Below, one piece after another: positions 34,722 to 42,473 of a DNA stretch of 64,000 nt. The stretch comes from PALSA-607 sp963825425 (GTDB lineage: Bacteria > Actinomycetota > Actinomycetes > Acidothermales > Acidothermaceae): the NCBI GenBank assembly GCA_963825425.1, contig CAWGTF010000015.1, forward strand, positions 186,001-250,000, read 5' to 3'. A program made the position numbers and the translations under genes. The notes under the pieces were generated by a model. The model searched no databases, had not been told where the DNA came from, and worked only from the letters and a program-made list of their open reading frames with translations. The number at the start of each line of letters is the position of its first letter. Position 1 is the first letter of the stretch.

Positions 34722-36354
34722 TCAGTCCTCCCGCACCTGCCCGCGCGCGACGTGCAGCCGACGCTGCGTCGGAACGGCTTCGAGCAGGCGCCGGTCGTGG
34801 CTCACGAGCAGCAGCGTGCCGGAGTATGCAGCGACGGCCTGCTCGAGTTGCTCAATCGCCGGCAGATCGAGGTGGTTCGTCGGTTCGTCGAGCACGAGGC
34901 AGTTGGTCTGTCGGGCCATCAGCAGCGCGAGGCCGGCCCGGGTGCGCTCACCCGGCGACAAGGAGCCGGCGGGTCGCTCGACGTGGGCGGCCTTGAGGCC
35001 GAATTTCGCCAGCAGAGTGCGCGCCTCTTCGGGCACCAGCGTGGTCGCCGCCGTGAGGACGTCGACCACGTTGCGGTCGCCGGCGAATTCGCGGCGCACC
35101 TGGTCGAGCTCTCCGACGACGACCCCCGGCCCCAAAGACGAGGTTCCCGACGTCAACGGCAGCTGCCCGAGCAGGGCTTGCAGCAGGGTCGTCTTACCGC
35201 CACCGTTGCGCCCGAGCACGGCGACGCGGTCGGCCCAGCGGATGTCGAGGGTCACTGGCCCCAGCGTGAACTGGCCCCGCTGGACAACCGCGTCGGTCAG
35301 CGTCGCGACCATGTCTCCGGACCGCGCTGCGCTAGGAAGCTCGATCCGCAACTCCCACTCTTTGCGCGGCTCGGCCACGGCTTCGGCGTCCAGCCTGGTG
35401 AGGCGCGTTTCTAGAGACCGCACCTTGGCCGCCCCAGAGGTCGCCGCTTCAATCCGCGCGCCACGTGCGGCCCGGTCGTTGTCGGGAGCCTTCCGCTTGG
35501 CTCGCAACGCTCCGCGCACCGACTGCTCGCGAGCGGCCTGCATGCGGTCACGTAGTTCGCCGCGTTTGTCGGCGTAGTCGTCGAACTGTTCGCGCAGGTG
35601 CCGCCGGGCGACGTCGCGTTCGTCGAGGAACGCCTCCCAGCCGCCGGCGAACTGACGGGTGAGCTCGTTGAAGGGGTCGAGTTCGATGACCTCGGTGATC
35701 GTGCGGGACAGAAATTCGCGGTCGTGGCTAACGACCGCGAGCCCACCCCGGCGTCCGAGCACGAAGGCTTCGAGCCGCGCCAGCCCATCGAGATCGAGAT
35801 CGTTCGTCGGCTCGTCGAGCAGCAAGATGTCGTAACGGCTGAGCAGGACGGCGGCCAGCGAGGCTCGCGCCATCTGCCCGCCGGACAGGCCTTGGGTCTC
35901 GACCTCGAGCGCGGCCCGGTCGAGCCCGAGATCCGCCAGCACCTCGCGCCGCACGGCTGTCGAAGTCGCCGCCACCAAGGTCGAGCCAGCGATGCAGCGC
36001 CTCGTCGTAGGTCTGCGCGGCGTCGGGCGACGCGGACGCCAAACGGTCGGCCGCCGCCTGCATTGCCGCTTCTGCAGGCGCGACGCCGGTGCGACGGCCG
36101 AGGTAGGCAAGCAGCGTTTCACCCGACCGGCGATCCGGCTCTTGCGGCAGCAGACCCACCGAGCCGGACGACGACACAGTGCCGGCGTCGGGCACGATCT
36201 CGCCGGCCAGCACCCGGAGCAGCGTCGACTTGCCGGCACCGTTGGGTCCGACCAGCCCGACCCGATCGCCAGCGCCGATCGTCGCATCGACTCCGTGCAG
36301 GACTTCGCGGGCGCCGAACGCAACCCGCACGCCTCGGGCAGACAGGGTCGACAC
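34722..36354 (-). CDS. ABC-F family ATPase (frameshifted)
   Basis: A ~544-residue soluble protein with two ABC domains and no membrane part, the ABC-F layout (ribosome-associated translation or antibiotic-resistance factors). Domain 1: VGLVGPNGAGKSTLLRVLAG, LSGGQMARASLAAVLLSRYDILLLDEPTNDLDLD, VVSHDREFL. Linker: charged helix pair (FDDYADKRGELRDRMQAAREQ). Domain 2: VAVLGRNGGGKTTLLQALLG, SLSPGERTRAGLALLMARQTNCLVLDEPTNHLDLP, VSHDRRLLEAV. Near 35960 the first frame breaks after DLGGGDFDSRA and homology goes on in the other frame. The C-terminus RRLHVARGQVRED is complete. Whether it is housekeeping (EttA/Uup-like) or a resistance type is not clear. Confidence 0.88.
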
Positions 36355-36419
36355 GATCGCGATCCTGCCAGTACCCGCTAGCGTCGCGGTTGGCAGCGGG
36401 CCGCGTGGCTTGCGCGAAA

Positions 36420-36439
36420 GTAACGCGGCGCGGCGTTAC
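36420..36439. promoter_or_regulatory. GTAACGC-N6-GCGTTAC palindrome, candidate operator
   Basis: A perfect 7-base inverted repeat (GTAACGC, 6-base spacer, GCGTTAC) ends one base before the GTG of the CGNR-type regulator gene and lies 65 bases upstream of the divergent ABC-F gene. The position fits autoregulation, or control of both genes. Confidence 0.6.
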
Positions 36440-36440
36440 C

Positions 36441-37106
36441 GTGCAGCGAGTGGACTCGACGGCCTTCGCGGCAGCCAGCACCGACCATGCGGCGCGCAGC
36501 ACCGAGAATGGCGCGCGCTGGCTCGACCTGGTCGCCACTCGGGTGAACTGGCCGAGCCGCGCACCCCTCGAGCGGCTGCCCGATCTCGACACGCTGCGCC
36601 GGTGGCTCGAACGCCACGCGCTCGTCCCCGAGGCGCAACCGACGGCGGCCGATCTGGCCGCCGTCCGCCAGACCCGGGCCGCGCTGCGCGAGCTGGCCGC
36701 GGCTCGGGTCGAGGGCCGGACGCCGCATCCGTCGGCCTTCGACACCGTGAACGTCGCGTTGGCCCGCGCGGCCAAGGCGCCGCGACACATCGTCGTCCCA
36801 GATCCGATCGAGCCGGGCTACCTGCGACGGCTGGTGCCAGATGTCGACGCCGCACTGACGTTGATCATCGAGCAGGCCATCGACACGATGAGCAGCATCG
36901 AGGCGGCAAACCTTCGCGAGTGCGAAGAGGCGAGCTGCCGGGAGCTCTTTCTCGATTCGACGGGTCGTCGGCGGTGGTGCTCAAGACCCGCGTGCGGTGT
37001 TCGGGCCCGGGTGCGTGCCTATCGGGCCCGGCTACGCGACAGTGACATTTCTTCCCTCCGGGAAGGTGTCACTGATCCGGTGAGGGTCCGGCCGGCGCAT
37101 AGCTGA
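36441..37106 (+). CDS. CGNR zinc-finger/ABATE-domain regulator
   Basis: A 221-residue protein of the ABATE + CGNR zinc-finger family, putative stress-responsive transcription regulators. The N-terminal part has NGARWLDLVATRVNW and a run of helices (LAAVRQTRAALRELAAARVEGR); the C-terminal finger is LRECEEASCRELFLDSTGRRRWCSRPACGVRARVRAYRAR in segments: four Cys (CEEASC, WCSRPAC) keep the zinc site, but the name-giving CGNR is CGVR. Start GTG 36441 directly after the palindrome; GTG 36450 is an alternative. The 3' end overlaps the convergent membrane gene by 38 bases. Confidence 0.8.
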   Translation: MQRVDSTAFAAASTDHAARSTENGARWLDLVATRVNWPSRAPLERLPDLDTLRRWLERHALVPEAQPTAADLAAVRQTRAALRELAAARVEGRTPHPSAFDTVNVALARAAKAPRHIVVPDPIEPGYLRRLVPDVDAALTLIIEQAIDTMSSIEAANLRECEEASCRELFLDSTGRRRWCSRPACGVRARVRAYRARLRDSDISSLREGVTDPVRVRPAHS

Positions 37107-37350
37107 AACGTCGGTCAGGCACGACTTCGGTGGTCTTCAGCCGGTGGTAGCGGCGGCGCTCCTGCAGGACCGGCCAGTCGGCGAAAGCGAACGCCACGAC
37201 CATGACGACGTTCACCAGCGGGATGAACCCGGTGAGCACCCACCACGACGAGTAGCCGGCTTTGCGCAGGATCGAGACCCCGGCCGCGATGCCGAGCGCG
37301 CTGAAGCCGCCATAGATCAGCGTGAGCGTGGTGACTAGTCCGGCACTCAT
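37069..37350 (-). CDS. Small DUF5684-like membrane protein
   Basis: A 93-residue protein with helices LTLIYGGFSALGIAAGVSILRKAG and SSWWVLTGFIPLVNVVMVVAFAFADWPVL. The KAGYSSWWVLTGFIPLVNVVM stretch (20-odd residues, conserved Trp pair and Pro-Leu) is characteristic of small DUF5684-like membrane proteins. ATG 37350 is placed just before the first helix; an ATG at 37395 would add a basic N-terminus. Function unknown. Confidence 0.65.
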   Translation of the reverse strand: MSAGLVTTLTLIYGGFSALGIAAGVSILRKAGYSSWWVLTGFIPLVNVVMVVAFAFADWPVLQERRRYHRLKTTEVVPDRRFSYAPAGPSPDQ

Positions 37351-37439
37351 GCCCGAAAGATCGGCTCGATGCACAGATTTCTTCAGCGCTTTCATGACGG
37401 CAAAGCTGCGACGATCGTCAGCGTGGATTTGAACCGTTG

Positions 37440-37991
37440 ATGGCGCGCCACCGTTCACCGGGTGTGGCCGACACTCAGGGGACGACGGATGAGGCGTTCA
37501 TCCGTGCCTTGTACGACGAGCACGCCCGTCCGCTCCTGGGCTACGCACTGCGGCTCACCAACGGCGACCGGCAACGAGCGGAGGACGTGGTCCAGGAAAC
37601 CTTGCTCCGCGCGTGGCGCCACCCGGAGGCGATACACCGCAGCCCGGAGGCCGTCCGCCCATGGCTTTTCACCGTGGCCAGGCACATCGCGGTCGACGCC
37701 TACCGAGCCCGCCGCTCCAGGCCGCCGGAGGCCGGACCCGACGGTCTGGAGATTGTCGCGGTCGACGACGACGTCGACCGGGCTTTGGAGGCCTGGATGG
37801 TGACCGATGCGATCGCGAGTCTGAGCTTCGACCATCGTCGCGTGCTGATCGAGACCTACTACCGCGGCCGATCCGTTGCCGAGGCCGCCGCCGAACTAGG
37901 CGTGCCAGCCGGAACCGTGAAGTCGCGCACGTACTACGCACTGCGCGCCCTACGCTTGATTCTCGAAGAAAGAGGAGTAACCGAAGCATGA
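37440..37991 (+). CDS. ECF RNA polymerase sigma factor (SigL/SigK-like)
   Basis: A 183-residue ECF sigma factor. Region 2: FIRALYDEHARPLLGYALRLTNGDRQRAEDVVQETLLRAWRH with the -10-reading VRPWLFTVARHIAVDAYRARRSRP. Region 4: MVTDAIASLSFDHRRVLIETYYRGRSVAEAAAELGVPAGTVKSRTYYALRALR. It resembles mycobacterial SigL, whose partner is the zinc anti-sigma RslA; the next gene, overlapping by 4 bases, is such an anti-sigma. Typical regulon: cell envelope and oxidative stress. A TTG one codon earlier (37437) is possible. Confidence 0.9.
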   Translation: MARHRSPGVADTQGTTDEAFIRALYDEHARPLLGYALRLTNGDRQRAEDVVQETLLRAWRHPEAIHRSPEAVRPWLFTVARHIAVDAYRARRSRPPEAGPDGLEIVAVDDDVDRALEAWMVTDAIASLSFDHRRVLIETYYRGRSVAEAAAELGVPAGTVKSRTYYALRALRLILEERGVTEA

Positions 37992-38701
37992 CCGCCGATG
38001 GATGCGCGGAGGTGCGGCTGTCCCTCGGCGCCTACGTGCTCGGGGCGCTCGACCCTGCCGATCGCAGCCGGGTCGACGCACATCTCTCCGGCTGCCCGGA
38101 CTGCCGTGACGAGCTCGCGTCGTTCGCCGCGTTGCCCGGCCTGCTCGGCCGGGTGAGCCGCTCCGAGATCGAGGCTGAGCCGGCCGATCCCGGTCCGCAG
38201 CTCCTCGAACGCTTGTTGGGTGCGGCCGCCGCGCGAGCGACGGCATGACCGGCGTCGGCGCCTGTTGACCTCGGTTGCGGCGGGCGTGATTGTGCTGGCC
38301 GCGATCGGAGTCTCCGTCGGAGTCGGTGTGACCCACGACCGACACCCAGCTCGACGACAGCCCGCTGCCGGCGAGACGTTCACCGCCACCAACCCGCAGA
38401 ACAACGTGCAGGCGACCGTCACCGAGCGGAAGAAGGGCTGGGGCGCCTCGGTCGACGTCAGCGTCGTCGGCGTGACCGCAAGAGCTCGCCGGCCCAAGCT
38501 GCCAGCTGATCGCCGTCGGCCCGGGCGGCAAGACCGATGTCGCGGCCAGCTGGGCGGCGCCTGCCGCTGGGTACACCGGCGAGTCGAAGGTCAACGCGTC
38601 CGGCTCAACGGCGCTAGCGGCGAAGGACATCAGCGGCGTTCAAGGTCGTCGGCTCCGACGGGCAGACCCTGGTCTGGGTGCCGGCGACCTGGTCGACCTA
38701 G
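37988..38701 (+). CDS. Zinc-binding anti-sigma factor (RslA-like; frameshifted)
   Basis: A ~237-residue anti-sigma factor. The N-terminal ZAS domain has VRLSLGAYVLGALDPADRSRVDAHLSGCPDCRDELA, i.e. H-x3-C-x2-C. It then has one membrane helix (LTSVAAGVIVLAAIGVSVGVGV) in a second frame, and an extracytoplasmic RskA-like domain (ETFTATNPQNNVQATVTERKKGWGASVDVSVVG; then GSDGQTLVWVPATWST in yet another frame). Frame changes near 38235, 38485 and 38640 are probable indels. ATGA overlap with the sigma gene indicates a sigma/anti-sigma pair. Confidence 0.82.
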
Positions 38702-38752
38702 CCGTGAGCTAGCGAGGGATTACCCACCGACGCGCTGGGGTTAGATGCTGCT

Positions 38753-39205
38753 GTGACTTGGCCGTCGGTTGTTGCCTTCGTTGCGCTCGTGGTGGTGACC
38801 ACCGCCGCGGGCCTGATCTGGCGGTCGCGCAACGGTCGAGTGCGCGAGCAGGCGGACGGCGAGGTGCTCACGGCGTCCGACCTCGGGGTTGCACTGGGCG
38901 AACGGGCCACCCTCGTGCAGTTCTCGACGGTGTTCTGCCAGCCATGCCGGGCCGCTCGCGTGACGCTGGGTGAGGTCAGCGCGCTGGTCGACGGCGTGAC
39001 GCACGTCGAGATCGACGCCGAGTCGCATCTCGACCTGGTGCGCCGCCTCGACGTGATGCGGACCCCGACCGTCCTGGTGCTCGACCCGTCGGGCCGCATC
39101 GTCAAGCGGGCCAGTGGCGCGCCGCGCAAGGCCGACGTCCTGGCCGCCCTCGGCGCCGTCGCTGATGACCTGCGCGGCCTCGGTCACCGGGATTCGTGCA
39201 GATGA
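38753..39205 (+). CDS. Membrane-anchored thioredoxin-like protein
   Basis: A 150-residue protein: one N-terminal helix (VVAFVALVVVTTAAGLIW), then a thioredoxin fold with LVQFSTVFCQPCRAARVTLGEV; the redox motif CQPC is intact, and VMRTPTVLVLDPSG has the cis-Pro. It probably acts at the outer face as a disulfide reductase/thiol transferase. It sits just before the cysteine-leader sulfurtransferase operon, which suggests a link to sulfur metabolism, but the ~60-base gap with its own promoter separates them. Confidence 0.85.
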   Translation: MTWPSVVAFVALVVVTTAAGLIWRSRNGRVREQADGEVLTASDLGVALGERATLVQFSTVFCQPCRAARVTLGEVSALVDGVTHVEIDAESHLDLVRRLDVMRTPTVLVLDPSGRIVKRASGAPRKADVLAALGAVADDLRGLGHRDSCR

Positions 39206-39251
39206 CCGTCGAAGCGGGACTTCGAAGGTGACAGCAGGCGACCGTCGTCCG

Positions 39252-39257
39252 TACCAT
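39252..39257 (+). promoter_or_regulatory. -10 element of a leaderless transcript
   Basis: TACCAT at 39252-39257 lies 6 bases before the GTG of the leader peptide. That spacing puts transcription start at or next to the first base of the start codon, the usual layout for leaderless mRNAs in actinobacteria. No clear -35. Confidence 0.55.
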
Positions 39258-39263
39258 CGACCC

Positions 39264-39368
39264 GTGAACACGGTGAGGCTAGACGTGCCGGCCGATGCGG
39301 TCGTGCTCGTGAAGAGGCGCGCGGTCGACCTGTGCCGCGTGGCCGCCTGCCTGTGTCCGACGCCCTGA
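39264..39368 (+). CDS. Cysteine-containing leader peptide of sulfurtransferase operon
   Basis: A 34-residue ORF (GTG start) with no Shine-Dalgarno, consistent with leaderless translation. The C-terminus reads RRAVDLCRVAACLCPTP: three Cys codons in eight positions (39333, 39348, 39354) and the RR-xx-DLCRVA pattern common to short actinobacterial leader peptides ahead of sulfur genes. In mycobacteria polycysteine leaderless ORFs upstream of the cysA2-sseC2 operon act as cysteine-sensing attenuators (published work). Here the same downstream genes follow, and two competing hairpins start right after the last Cys codon. Regulation is inferred, the ORF and the pairing are seen. Confidence 0.75.
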   Translation: MNTVRLDVPADAVVLVKRRAVDLCRVAACLCPTP

Positions 39369-39399
39369 CAGGGTCGGTCTCGCTCGTACTCCGACCCTG
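39357..39399 (+). promoter_or_regulatory. Attenuator with two mutually exclusive hairpins
   Basis: Hairpin 1: CCGA (39357-39360) and CCCTG (39363-39367) pair with CAGGG (39369-39373) and TCGG (39374-39377). Hairpin 2: CAGGGTCGG (39369-39377) pairs with CCGACCCTG (39391-39399), a perfect 9-base stem. Both use 39369-39377, so only one can form. The last Cys codon ends at 39356, so a ribosome paused there would cover the 5' arm of hairpin 1 and favour hairpin 2. Whether hairpin 2 terminates, or hides the ribosome site of the next gene, is not visible. Confidence 0.6.
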
Positions 39400-39447
39400 A
39401 CGCGATGTGATCCCTTCCCTTCCATCGTTTCGTCAGGAGCGTCTTCC

Positions 39448-39891
39448 ATGGCCGAATCGGCCGCTCTCGTAGATCCACGCGGGCTACGTTTCGCCGCGAC
39501 CGTCACTGCAATCGTTCTCGCTGTCGTGTTGCTGACCAGCAACGCGGTCGTGCTCGCCGTGCAGGCTGCGGTGTTCGCGATCGGCGCGTTCGGCGGCCTG
39601 CGCCGGGCGCCGTACGGGCTGCTGTTTCGCTACACGCTGGCGAAGCGGCTCGGGCCACCGGCCGAACGCGAACCGGAGGCGCCGCCGCGATTTGCCCAAG
39701 CGGTCGGCCTCGGGTTCGCGGCGGTCGGCGTCGTCGGATTCGCGGCCGGGCTGAGCTGGCTCGGGCTCGTTGCCACGGCGTTGGCGTTCATCGCCGCCTT
39801 TCTCAACGCGGCCTTCGGCTATTGCCTGGGCTGCGAGATGTACCTGTTGAGCCGTCGTCTCCTCACTATTCGCAAGGGAGTTCCAGCATGA
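39448..39891 (+). CDS. DUF4395 membrane protein
   Basis: A 147-residue membrane protein of the DUF4395 family: helices ATVTAIVLAVVLLTSNAVVLAVQAAVFAIGAF, then the soluble loop LRRAPYGLLFRYTLAKRLGPP, then VGLGFAAVGVVGFAAGLSWLGLVATALAFIAAFLNAAFGYCLGCEMYLL in which CLGCEMYL is the conserved two-Cys motif. The family is regularly encoded with thioredoxin-like and sulfurtransferase genes; it may handle thiol redox chemistry at the membrane. RBS CAGGAGC precedes ATG 39448; ATGA overlap with the next gene. Confidence 0.88.
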   Translation: MAESAALVDPRGLRFAATVTAIVLAVVLLTSNAVVLAVQAAVFAIGAFGGLRRAPYGLLFRYTLAKRLGPPAEREPEAPPRFAQAVGLGFAAVGVVGFAAGLSWLGLVATALAFIAAFLNAAFGYCLGCEMYLLSRRLLTIRKGVPA

Positions 39892-40727
39892 GTCGCGAAG
39901 CCGTCCTCGTGGACGCCGATTGGGTCGAGGCCCACCTGTCCGACCCCAACATCGTGCTCGTCGAGGTCGACGAGGACGTTTCTGCCTACGACAAGGGCCA
40001 CATCCGTGGCGCCGTCAGAGTCGACTGGAAGGCCGACCTGCAAGACCCGGTCCGCCGCGACTTCGTCGACAAGGCGGGCTTTGAGAAGCTGCTGTCGTCG
40101 CGCGGTATCGGCAACGACGACACCGTGATCCTGTACGGCGGCAACAACAACTGGTTCGCGGCCTACGCGTACTGGTACTTCAAGCTCTACGGCCACGAGA
40201 ACATCAAGCTGCTCGACGGTGGCCGCAAGAAGTGGGAGCTCGACAGCCGCGAGCTCACCGAGGAAGTCCCGTCCCGGCCGGCGACGTCGTACAAGGCCAA
40301 GGACGTCGACACGTCCATCCGGGCCTTCCGTGACGACGCGATTGCCGCGATCGGCAAGCTCAACCTGGTCGACGTCCGCTCGCCTGATGAGTTCTCGGGC
40401 AAGCTGCTCGCACCGGCGCACCTTCCGCAGGAGCAGTCGCAGCGCGGTGGCCACATCCCGACGGCGAAGAACATCCCGTGGAGCAAGGCCGCGAACGACG
40501 ACGGCACATTCAGATCGGACGACGAGTTGCGCACGCTCTACGGCGACGCGGGCGTCGATTTCGGCAAGGACACCATCGCGTACTGCCGCATCGGTGAGCG
40601 CTCTGCGCACACCTGGTTCGTGCTGCACGAGATCCTCGACCAGCCGAACGTGAAGAACTACGACGGCTCGTGGACCGAGTACGGCTCGCTGGTCGGCGTC
40701 CCGATTTCGCTCGGGGCTGATGGCTGA
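39888..40727 (+). CDS. cysA2: Thiosulfate sulfurtransferase (rhodanese)
   Basis: A 279-residue two-domain rhodanese (compare mycobacterial CysA2/SseA). The N-terminal domain is structural (VLVEVDEDVSAYDKGHIRGAVRVDWK); the C-terminal domain has the persulfide Cys in IAYCRIGERSAHTWFVL and the RGGHIPTAKNIPW segment. It transfers sulfane sulfur from thiosulfate to cyanide or a thiol acceptor. It overlaps DUF4395 (ATGA) and sseC (TGATG). Expression is probably set by the cysteine leader upstream. Confidence 0.93.
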   Translation: MSREAVLVDADWVEAHLSDPNIVLVEVDEDVSAYDKGHIRGAVRVDWKADLQDPVRRDFVDKAGFEKLLSSRGIGNDDTVILYGGNNNWFAAYAYWYFKLYGHENIKLLDGGRKKWELDSRELTEEVPSRPATSYKAKDVDTSIRAFRDDAIAAIGKLNLVDVRSPDEFSGKLLAPAHLPQEQSQRGGHIPTAKNIPWSKAANDDGTFRSDDELRTLYGDAGVDFGKDTIAYCRIGERSAHTWFVLHEILDQPNVKNYDGSWTEYGSLVGVPISLGADG

Positions 40728-41014
40728 TGTGCGGAGCTGTCGCAGGTGGGTTGCCGGTCGGTGTCGACGCCGGCAAGGAAGCAGTGATCCAGGGCGTCGT
40801 GCGACGCGGCGGCGTGCCTGTCGTCGGGTACGTGCGACTGCTCGACGGCACCGGCGAGTTCACCGCTGAGGTGCCGACGTCCGCGACCGGTGAGTTCCGG
40901 TTCTTTGCCGCGCCCGGCGTCTGGACCGTGCGCGCTTTGGTGCCCGGCGGAACCGCCGACCGCACGGTGAACGCTGCGGTCGGAGAGATCTCGCAGGTCG
41001 AGGTAGCAATCTGA
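40727..41014 (+). CDS. sseC: DUF1416 protein SseC
   Basis: A 95-residue DUF1416 protein like mycobacterial SseC1/SseC2: MCGAVAGGLPVG at the N-terminus (conserved Cys2), then a beta-sandwich (VIQGVVRRGGVPVVGYVRLLD, VTATGEF-like TSATGEFRFFAAPGVWTVRALVPGG). Always paired with CysA-type rhodaneses; probably a sulfur carrier or partner of the sulfurtransferase. It overlaps cysA2 by one base. Confidence 0.9.
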   Translation: MCGAVAGGLPVGVDAGKEAVIQGVVRRGGVPVVGYVRLLDGTGEFTAEVPTSATGEFRFFAAPGVWTVRALVPGGTADRTVNAAVGEISQVEVAI

Positions 41015-41026
41015 TCCGGACTCGAC

Positions 41027-41096
41027 ACTTCGCATCCCTGGTGGTCGTGACAGTCGGCAAAACCGGCCGTTTCTACAGCCACCAGGGATGCGAAGT
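41027..41096. repeat. 18-base perfect inverted repeat with 34-base loop
   Basis: ACTTCGCATCCCTGGTGG (41027-41044) and its exact complement (41079-41096), 13 bases after sseC. It could terminate the sulfur operon, but the long, perfect, AT-poor arms with a loop that itself has a GGC core look like a copy of a dispersed palindromic element. Confidence 0.7.
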
Positions 41097-41112
41097 CGTT
41101 TAGGGTCGCCGC

Positions 41113-41226
41113 ATGACCGAGTTGATTACCGTGCTGCCGCCGGTCTTGGCCGCGGCCGCGATCGTGGTGGCGGCTGCCTTCGGCGTCCATCGCCTTATTC
41201 GTGCGAGCAAGGGCACGCAGGGGTGA
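41113..41226 (+). CDS. Small single-helix membrane protein (37 residues)
   Basis: ATG 41113 to TGA 41226 encodes a 37-residue peptide: short acidic start, one helix (LPPVLAAAAIVVAAAFGVHRL) and a basic tail (IRASKGTQG), i.e. inside-positive topology. The stop overlaps the nitrobindin GTG (GTGA), so it is likely translated with it. Function unknown. Confidence 0.55.
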   Translation: MTELITVLPPVLAAAAIVVAAAFGVHRLIRASKGTQG

Positions 41227-41778
41227 CTGACGGTCCGCTCGACGACCTCGCCGCGGCCTTCGAAACGCCATTCATCCCGGACGCCGCGGTGCCGGCCTTA
41301 CACCCAGTCGCTCGAGCCGTTCGCCTTCCTGCTAGGGACCTGGCGAGGCGTCGGGGTCGGCGGCTATCCGACCATCGAGTCGTTTCGCTACGGCCAGGAA
41401 GTCGTCTTCGGGCACGCCGGAAAGCCGGTGCTCACCTACGTCAGTCGTAGCTGGGTGCTCGACGATGCGGGCAACGTGTTGCGGGCCGGCGCTGGGGAGT
41501 CGGGGTTCTGGCGAGTCGATGCCGCCGGCGAACTCGAGGTCGTGCTGGCACACGCAAGCGGGATCGCTGAGGTCTGGATCGGGAATCTCGCGTTCGGCCG
41601 CATCGAGTTGAGCACCGATGTCGTGGTGCGGACGGCGTCGGCCAAGGAGGTCACGGCCGGCCACCGGTTGTACGGGACGGTCGACGGCGACCTGCTCTAC
41701 GCGTTCGACATGGCCGCAGTCGGGCAGCCGCTCGGTCCGCATCTGTCTGCGCGACTGCAAGAAGGTCTGACCTGCTGA
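41223..41778 (+). CDS. Nitrobindin / THAP4-like heme-binding protein (frameshifted)
   Basis: A ~185-residue beta-barrel of the FABP-like nitrobindin family (mycobacterial Rv2717c type), which binds ferric heme and acts on NO/peroxynitrite. N-terminal part VTDGPLDDLAAAFETPFIPDAAVPALHP in the first frame; from ~41310 the second frame gives FLLGTWRGVGVGGYPTIESFRYGQEVVFGHAG in pieces (family GxWxGxGxGxYPT), then LTYVSRSW, GESGFWRV and a C-terminal GHRLYGTVDGDLLYAFDM with the expected proximal region. Probable single indel. Confidence 0.83.
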
Positions 41779-42344
41779 GCGGCGCGGGTCGCGGCCGAGC
41801 AACCCGATCAGTTCATCGAGCGGCGGCGCGTCGTCGGGAACCTCGACGATGTCGCCGAACGACTTGTCGGGGCCGCGGTACTCGGGCTTCAAGCTCGCTT
41901 TTGCCGCGGCCTTTGCAGCCTTGATCGCGCGCTCTGAGTACGGCGCCGGTTGGTTGGTCGCCATCGCGAGATCCCAGCCATGCCCGATGTCCTCCATCAG
42001 GATCATGCCCAAGATCATCGAGCCCGGTGACGGCCCGTTGCCCAAGTCGATCTCGCGGTCGGCGGCACCGTCGCGAAACGCGGTCACGAGCCGCTTCGCG
42101 GCCGCGTCATATTCGGCGGCTGGATCCGGGCCGACCTGGTAGGTCGCGGGATTGGTTGTTGGTGGTTCTTGGCTGGCGCCGTCGGCAAAAACCGCTGTCC
42201 AGCCAACGATGTGGTTGACCAGTGTCCCGACGTCGTAGTCGGGGCACGGGGTCGGCGAGGCAGCCCGTACTGATCGGGCTTGACGCCCGCGACGATGTCG
42301 CTGGTCGTGCGCAAAACGTCTTCGAGTGCAGCGGTATCGGCCAT
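41778..42344 (-). CDS. TIGR03086 / maleylpyruvate isomerase-family (DinB-like) protein (frameshifted)
   Basis: A ~190-residue mycothiol-dependent isomerase-like metal protein. The start MADTAALEDVLRTTSDIVAGVKPDQYGLP is in one frame; from ~42265 the other gives SPTPCPDYDVGTLVNHIVGWTAVFADG (conserved His in LxNHxxG), GPSPGSMILGMILMEDIGHGWDLAMAT (second His pair) and ends PPLDELIGLLGRDPR. The frame stays open well past that into the convergent nitrobindin gene (to 41332), which I regard as a missing stop through another indel; I end it at the domain end. Function unproven. Confidence 0.72.
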
Positions 42345-42383
42345 GGGCCATCGTGCCCAGTTCGCTGGGGTCGTAGACACGTT

Positions 42384-42473
42384 CCGGACATGGTTCGACC
42401 CCCGGACTTCGCCATGCCGTGCAGGTTCGCGCGGCATGGGCCGGCTGGACGATGTCCGGCGGTCCGGGGGTCG
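42384..42473. repeat. Structured element with crossing inverted repeats
   Basis: Three complementary pairs in 90 bases: CCGGACAT (42384-42391) with ATGTCCGG (42452-42459); CGACCCCCGGAC (42396-42407) with GTCCGGGGGTCG (42462-42473); and inside, CCATGCCG (42412-42419) with CGGCATGG (42432-42439). The first two pairs cross. It lies upstream of the minus-strand isomerase-like gene in a gene-free gap. Could be a mobile palindromic element or a structured RNA. Confidence 0.55.

Noticed and set aside
34242..35414. A 390-codon plus-strand frame opposite the ABC-F gene
   Set aside because: Antisense to ABC domains with complete Walker and signature motifs.
41332..41777. C-terminal extension of the TIGR03086-type protein
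   Set aside because: The family domain ends at GLLGRDPR; the remainder is antisense to the nitrobindin gene.
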